Below, piece after piece: positions 4,122 to 7,052 of a stretch of 7,052 nucleotides of DNA. Under the pieces are notes generated by a model. That model saw nothing but the letters and a program-made list of their open reading frames with translations. It was not told where the DNA came from and did no database searches. Where the stretch lies: NCBI GenBank assembly GCA_021784975.1, contig JAJYGU010000464.1, positions 1-7,052 on the forward strand, written 5' to 3'. This DNA comes from Planctomycetota bacterium (lineage in GTDB: Bacteria; Planctomycetota; Planctomycetia; Pirellulales; Thermoguttaceae). Positions within the stretch are counted from its first letter, which is position 1, and the number at the start of each line of letters is the position of its first letter. The position numbers and the translations under genes were made by a program.

Positions 4122-6809
4122 ATGATTCGCATGATTATTGCTGCCGCCTGCGTGACGGCGTTCACTGCCCAACCAATCGCGGGCCACTTAAATACCTCCG
4201 CCGGGGAAACAGCGGCGCCCGGCGTGGCCACGCGGCACGTGCTCTCAGTCGCCCAGCCGCTCTTGGTGCCCGAGGACGGCCTGTTGCTGGGCAACGGCGA
4301 TCTCTCGGTCAGCGTGTACCAGTCGAGGGACCAGATCCGCTGGCGGTTCGGGAAGGGCGACGTTTGGGACCGCCGCATCGACACCAGCGACGACCCCAAG
4401 CCGCCGCATATCCAGGAAATCGCCCACGGCATCGCCGAGGAGGGCTGGAAATGCCCGCCCTATGGGGAATCGGAAGCGGTGGCCTTGAAAGGCACCAAGA
4501 ATCCAGAGCGCATGCGGGAACTCTGCAAGGGCGCGCCGGCCAGCTACAACAAGCGGCCGTATCCCTGCCCAAAGCCGGTCGGCGAGCTGGCCCTGCAGTT
4601 GCCGCCCGATCTGCCGGGCTTAAGAATACGGCAAGACCTGTCGATCGAACAGGGCTGCCTGCGAATCACTGCCCATGCGGACAACGGGGTCGAGTTGAGG
4701 GCAACGTGTTTTGTACCGCCCGACGATAATGTGCTGGTGGTGCGATGGGAACTCTTGAATTGGACCGACCAGACCCGCATGGGCAACGGTCCGCCGCTGC
4801 GGTTTGCCCTGTATCGCTGGGCGGACCCGGATTATCGGCAGTTCGGCCAACGGTTCTTCGCCGAATCCGGGCACGGGGCGTTCCTGTTGAGCGATAAGGA
4901 TGCCGCCAAGGTCAAGCCGCTGCCGCCGCCGACGGTGCGGCAGTTGACCGGCCGGCCGGTCATCGAGCAGACCTTTCCGCCCGATCCGACCTTCCCCCAA
5001 GGGTTCCGCTATCTGATGGCCCCATTCGTGTCGCGTGGCGAAATCCATGCGATTCCCATGGGGGCGGTGCGAGAGGCGAGACTCCACATTGCCGCCGAGA
5101 ACAGCGGCTGGCTGGTGGTGGCGGTCCCATCGTCCAATGACGGCAAGGGCCCGGAGGCGGAAGTGGCCAGGCTCGCCGCTGCGATTTCTGGGGGCAGAAG
5201 GGGACTGTCCCATTTTCGTGGCGAACACGCTGCCGCGGCCAACCTTCGGTCGGTGCCCTGCCCGCCGCAAAAATCGGGACAGTCCCCGATTTCCGATCAA
5301 GGGCAACCAGCCAAGTGGGCCTACGAGACCAAAGCGGCGGCAGCCCGCTTCTGGTCGCACTCGGCGGTTAGAATCGGCGATCCGCTGTTGGAGAACTTGT
5401 GGTACGAGACTTTTCATGCCCGGCGGTGCACCACCAAGGCCGGCAAGCCGCCGCCGGGGCTGTTTCTGCCGAGCACCGTCCGCGATTTCTCCCATTGGCA
5501 CGGCGACTATCACACCAACTACAACCTGCAACAACCCTTTTGGGCCGACTTCACCGCGAATCAACTCGAGGTCGGCGACGCCTATTTCACCGCCATCCAG
5601 TACTTCCTGCAAATGGGCCGGATCATTGCCCGGAAGTATTACGGCACGCGGGGCGCGTTCATTCAGCTCAGCGGCTACCCGATCGTCGCCACCGACGACG
5701 TGCTCGGGGCCGTGCCCATGGGACGCATGGCCTACATGACCGGCTGGGCCGTCACACCGCATTGGCAGCGATACTTACTGACCAAGAACAACAAGTGGCT
5801 GGCCGAGGTCGGCTATCCGGCGATCCGCGAGTGTGCCCTGTTCTATACCGACTTCATGCAGAAGCGCGGCGACGGCCTGTATCACATCTTCCCCTCGAAT
5901 CAAGGCGAGGACGGCTTTACCGGCGACGCGAAGGACTACACCGACCGGGCCCAGGTCATGCAGTACGCCCATTACTGCCTGCGGACGGCGATCTTGGCCA
6001 GCGAAGTGCTGAGAGTCGACGCCGATTTGCGGCAGCAATGGCGAGACCGGCTGGACCACGCGGCCGGCGACGACGGCAAGCCGTTGGTGCGGCTGACGGG
6101 CATCGCAAAGCACTTCCGGGAGGCGAATCCGCCGGAGTTCGGCCTGGGAAGGCCGTACCAGCCGGCGGCGCGAAGCACCTCGACCACACCATGGCCGAAT
6201 GTCGAGGCCGATCGCTGGTACGCCGGCCAATACCCCTTGTTTGCCGTCCCCTCGATACGTTCCGGGAATCTCAACCCCGAGGGCGTCTACCTGGGAATGA
6301 AGCGAATTATCCAGCGCTGGCGGCATCCCAATGGGCTGATCTGGGCCATGAGCATTGCCAATTACGGCCACGCCGGGGCATGGACCGAGACACTGGGCAT
6401 CTGCGCTCCGCTGGAAGAGATGATGCTCGAAAGCTTTGGCGGAGTGCTGCGGATCTTTCCCTGCTGGCCGAGCGAGGTAGCGGCGAGCTTTCGGGACTTC
6501 CGCGCGGAAGGAGCGTTTCTGGTGAGCGCTCGGTGGGAGCACGGCGCGGTGCGAGAAATTGAGGTTGTCAGTGAAAAGGGAGGCCCTTGCCGGCTCTATT
6601 CCCCGTGGAGCGAAGCGCCTGTTTTGAGAACGTCAGATGGCAAGACAGTCGAAGTGTCGAAACCGATCGGCGGGATCTATGAATTTGCCACCAAGGCCGG
6701 CCAACGCTATCAAATCCAGCGTCGCCCCGGCAGCAAGCGGGGACTGTCCCCTTCGGCGCACCAGTTGACGCAGAATCTGCAACAGGCGCGCATGCGAGGT
6801 GAACCGTGA
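4122..6809 (+). CDS. Secreted GH95-like glycoside hydrolase carrying in-frame repeat insertions
   Basis: This 895-residue protein has a likely signal peptide at about 1-21 (MIRMIIAAACVTAFTA). An N-terminal beta-sandwich domain (about 30-340) contains LLLGNGDLSVSVY. A linker follows, then an alpha/alpha-barrel catalytic domain (about 400-770) and a C-terminal beta domain. HWHGDYHTNYNLQ (458-470), FPSNQGED near 590-597, LAEVGYP and MMLESFGGVLRIFPCWP (767-783) match the order of landmarks in family GH95 alpha-L-fucosidases and clan relatives. N466 and N468 correspond to the asparagine pair that activates water in Bifidobacterium AfcA, and E596 is a candidate acid. I could not place the third catalytic aspartate; the corresponding area reads HPNGLIWAMS (about 735-744). 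Activity on polysaccharide or glycan in the periplasm or outside is probable, with fucose specificity uncertain. Repeat-derived residues lie at about 360-389 and 873-877. Confidence 0.78.
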   Translation: MIRMIIAAACVTAFTAQPIAGHLNTSAGETAAPGVATRHVLSVAQPLLVPEDGLLLGNGDLSVSVYQSRDQIRWRFGKGDVWDRRIDTSDDPKPPHIQEIAHGIAEEGWKCPPYGESEAVALKGTKNPERMRELCKGAPASYNKRPYPCPKPVGELALQLPPDLPGLRIRQDLSIEQGCLRITAHADNGVELRATCFVPPDDNVLVVRWELLNWTDQTRMGNGPPLRFALYRWADPDYRQFGQRFFAESGHGAFLLSDKDAAKVKPLPPPTVRQLTGRPVIEQTFPPDPTFPQGFRYLMAPFVSRGEIHAIPMGAVREARLHIAAENSGWLVVAVPSSNDGKGPEAEVARLAAAISGGRRGLSHFRGEHAAAANLRSVPCPPQKSGQSPISDQGQPAKWAYETKAAAARFWSHSAVRIGDPLLENLWYETFHARRCTTKAGKPPPGLFLPSTVRDFSHWHGDYHTNYNLQQPFWADFTANQLEVGDAYFTAIQYFLQMGRIIARKYYGTRGAFIQLSGYPIVATDDVLGAVPMGRMAYMTGWAVTPHWQRYLLTKNNKWLAEVGYPAIRECALFYTDFMQKRGDGLYHIFPSNQGEDGFTGDAKDYTDRAQVMQYAHYCLRTAILASEVLRVDADLRQQWRDRLDHAAGDDGKPLVRLTGIAKHFREANPPEFGLGRPYQPAARSTSTTPWPNVEADRWYAGQYPLFAVPSIRSGNLNPEGVYLGMKRIIQRWRHPNGLIWAMSIANYGHAGAWTETLGICAPLEEMMLESFGGVLRIFPCWPSEVAASFRDFRAEGAFLVSARWEHGAVREIEVVSEKGGPCRLYSPWSEAPVLRTSDGKTVEVSKPIGGIYEFATKAGQRYQIQRRPGSKRGLSPSAHQLTQNLQQARMRGEP
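5200..5287 (+). repeat. GGGGACTGTCCC palindromic element inside the hydrolase gene
   Basis: GGGGACTGTCCC (5200-5211) is mirrored by GGGACAGTCCCC (5276-5287). The match continues inward imperfectly (ATTTTCGTGGCG against the complement of CGCCGCAAAAATC), giving arms of about 25 bases. The interior holds a small hairpin around CCAACCTTCGGTCGG (5239-5253). The element is read through without a stop and encodes residues of low family likeness, rich in G, R, S, P and Q. It resembles REP-like or MITE-like intergenic repeats but lies within coding DNA. Confidence 0.8.
6739..6751 (+). repeat. Half-copy of the GGGGACTGTCCCC element in the hydrolase C-terminus
   Basis: GGGGACTGTCCCC is an inverted repeat of six bases around a central T, identical to the arm of the 5200-5287 element. 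No second arm follows before the end of the gene. It is translated as part of SKRGLSPSA, after the point (about QRYQIQ) where the conserved domain seems to finish. Confidence 0.7.
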
Positions 6810-7052
6810 TTGCTGCCGCCGAGTTGTCCGATCCGGTGGTGCAGCACATACGCACCGATACTGCCCGGCTGCGGGTCGAGCATACGGTGGGCGAGGCGTT
6901 GGCGGCCATCCGCGAGTCGCCGCCGCCCGCACGGATCGTGTATTTCTACGTGGTCGACGGCCACGGGCGGCTGGAAGGCGTGATTCCTGCCCGCGGCCTC
7001 TTGCTCAGTCCCCCGGAAACCCGGCTCCGCGACATCATGCTCCGCAACGTGG
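6806..7052 (+). CDS. CBS-domain protein, N-terminal part (3' end outside window)
   Basis: A GTG start at 6806 overlaps the hydrolase stop codon (GTGA), with GAGGTG about five bases upstream as ribosome binding site. The frame stays open to the window end, giving 82 complete codons. The visible residues include DPVVQHIRTDTARLRVEHT, then VGEALAAIRESPP, and IVYFYVVDGHGRLEGVIPARGLL, which together form a complete CBS motif (about 8-70). A second CBS unit seems to begin at LRDIMLRNV. CBS pairs bind adenosyl nucleotides or sense cation or energy state. The wording of this CBS motif resembles the cytosolic part of MgtE-like magnesium transporters or CBS proteins found in planctomycetes, but whether a membrane domain follows cannot be seen. 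Overlap with the hydrolase suggests co-translation; the functional link is unclear. Confidence 0.75.
   Translation, partial: MIAAAELSDPVVQHIRTDTARLRVEHTVGEALAAIRESPPPARIVYFYVVDGHGRLEGVIPARGLLLSPPETRLRDIMLRNV

Noticed and set aside
4620..5762. Minus-strand open frame of 380 codons opposite the hydrolase gene
   Set aside because: It is antisense to a well-supported protein and has no recognisable motif, signal or ribosome binding site.
5399..6562. Plus-strand open frame of 387 codons in another frame of the hydrolase gene
   Set aside because: Its arginine-rich, low-information translation is typical of an out-of-frame GC-rich shadow.

Overview
The window looks like chromosomal DNA from a GC-rich, environmental bacterium, most probably a planctomycete. 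This rests on recognition, not a database search. The clues are a truncated multi-pass membrane protein with planctomycete-like motifs, an ECF sigma factor coupled to a small two-helix membrane protein, a B12-type radical SAM protein, a secreted GH95-like hydrolase, and two families of short dispersed palindromes (GGTGTCAGGAACC and GGGGACTGTCCCC types).

Layout. Positions 3-509 (+) hold the C-terminal end of a membrane protein. The next gap carries a decayed palindromic repeat. A plus-strand operon follows: an ECF sigma factor (786-1334) overlapping by 4 bp a small membrane protein (1331-1723) that may be its regulator. The gap 1724-1928 is packed with repeats, including a perfect 16-bp inverted repeat that lies between convergent transcription units. 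On the minus strand, two tiny genes 3 bp apart (2408 to 2178, then 2174 to 1929) form a pair. The first resembles a HicA-type toxin fold with a GGHAH core and the second a HicB-like partial antitoxin fold. A good promoter lies almost directly on the first start codon. A radical SAM gene (3960 to 2566, minus) is divergent from a large secreted glycoside hydrolase (4122-6809, plus). The hydrolase stop codon overlaps (GTGA) a CBS-domain gene that runs off the end of the window.

How the genes work together. Three local units are visible: sigma factor plus membrane partner, the small minus-strand pair, and hydrolase plus CBS protein. Nothing ties them into one pathway. The most unusual signals are the compact HicAB-like pair and a palindromic repeat element lying in frame inside the hydrolase coding sequence at the junction of its two main domains. 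A second half-copy of that element sits in the hydrolase C-terminal tail.
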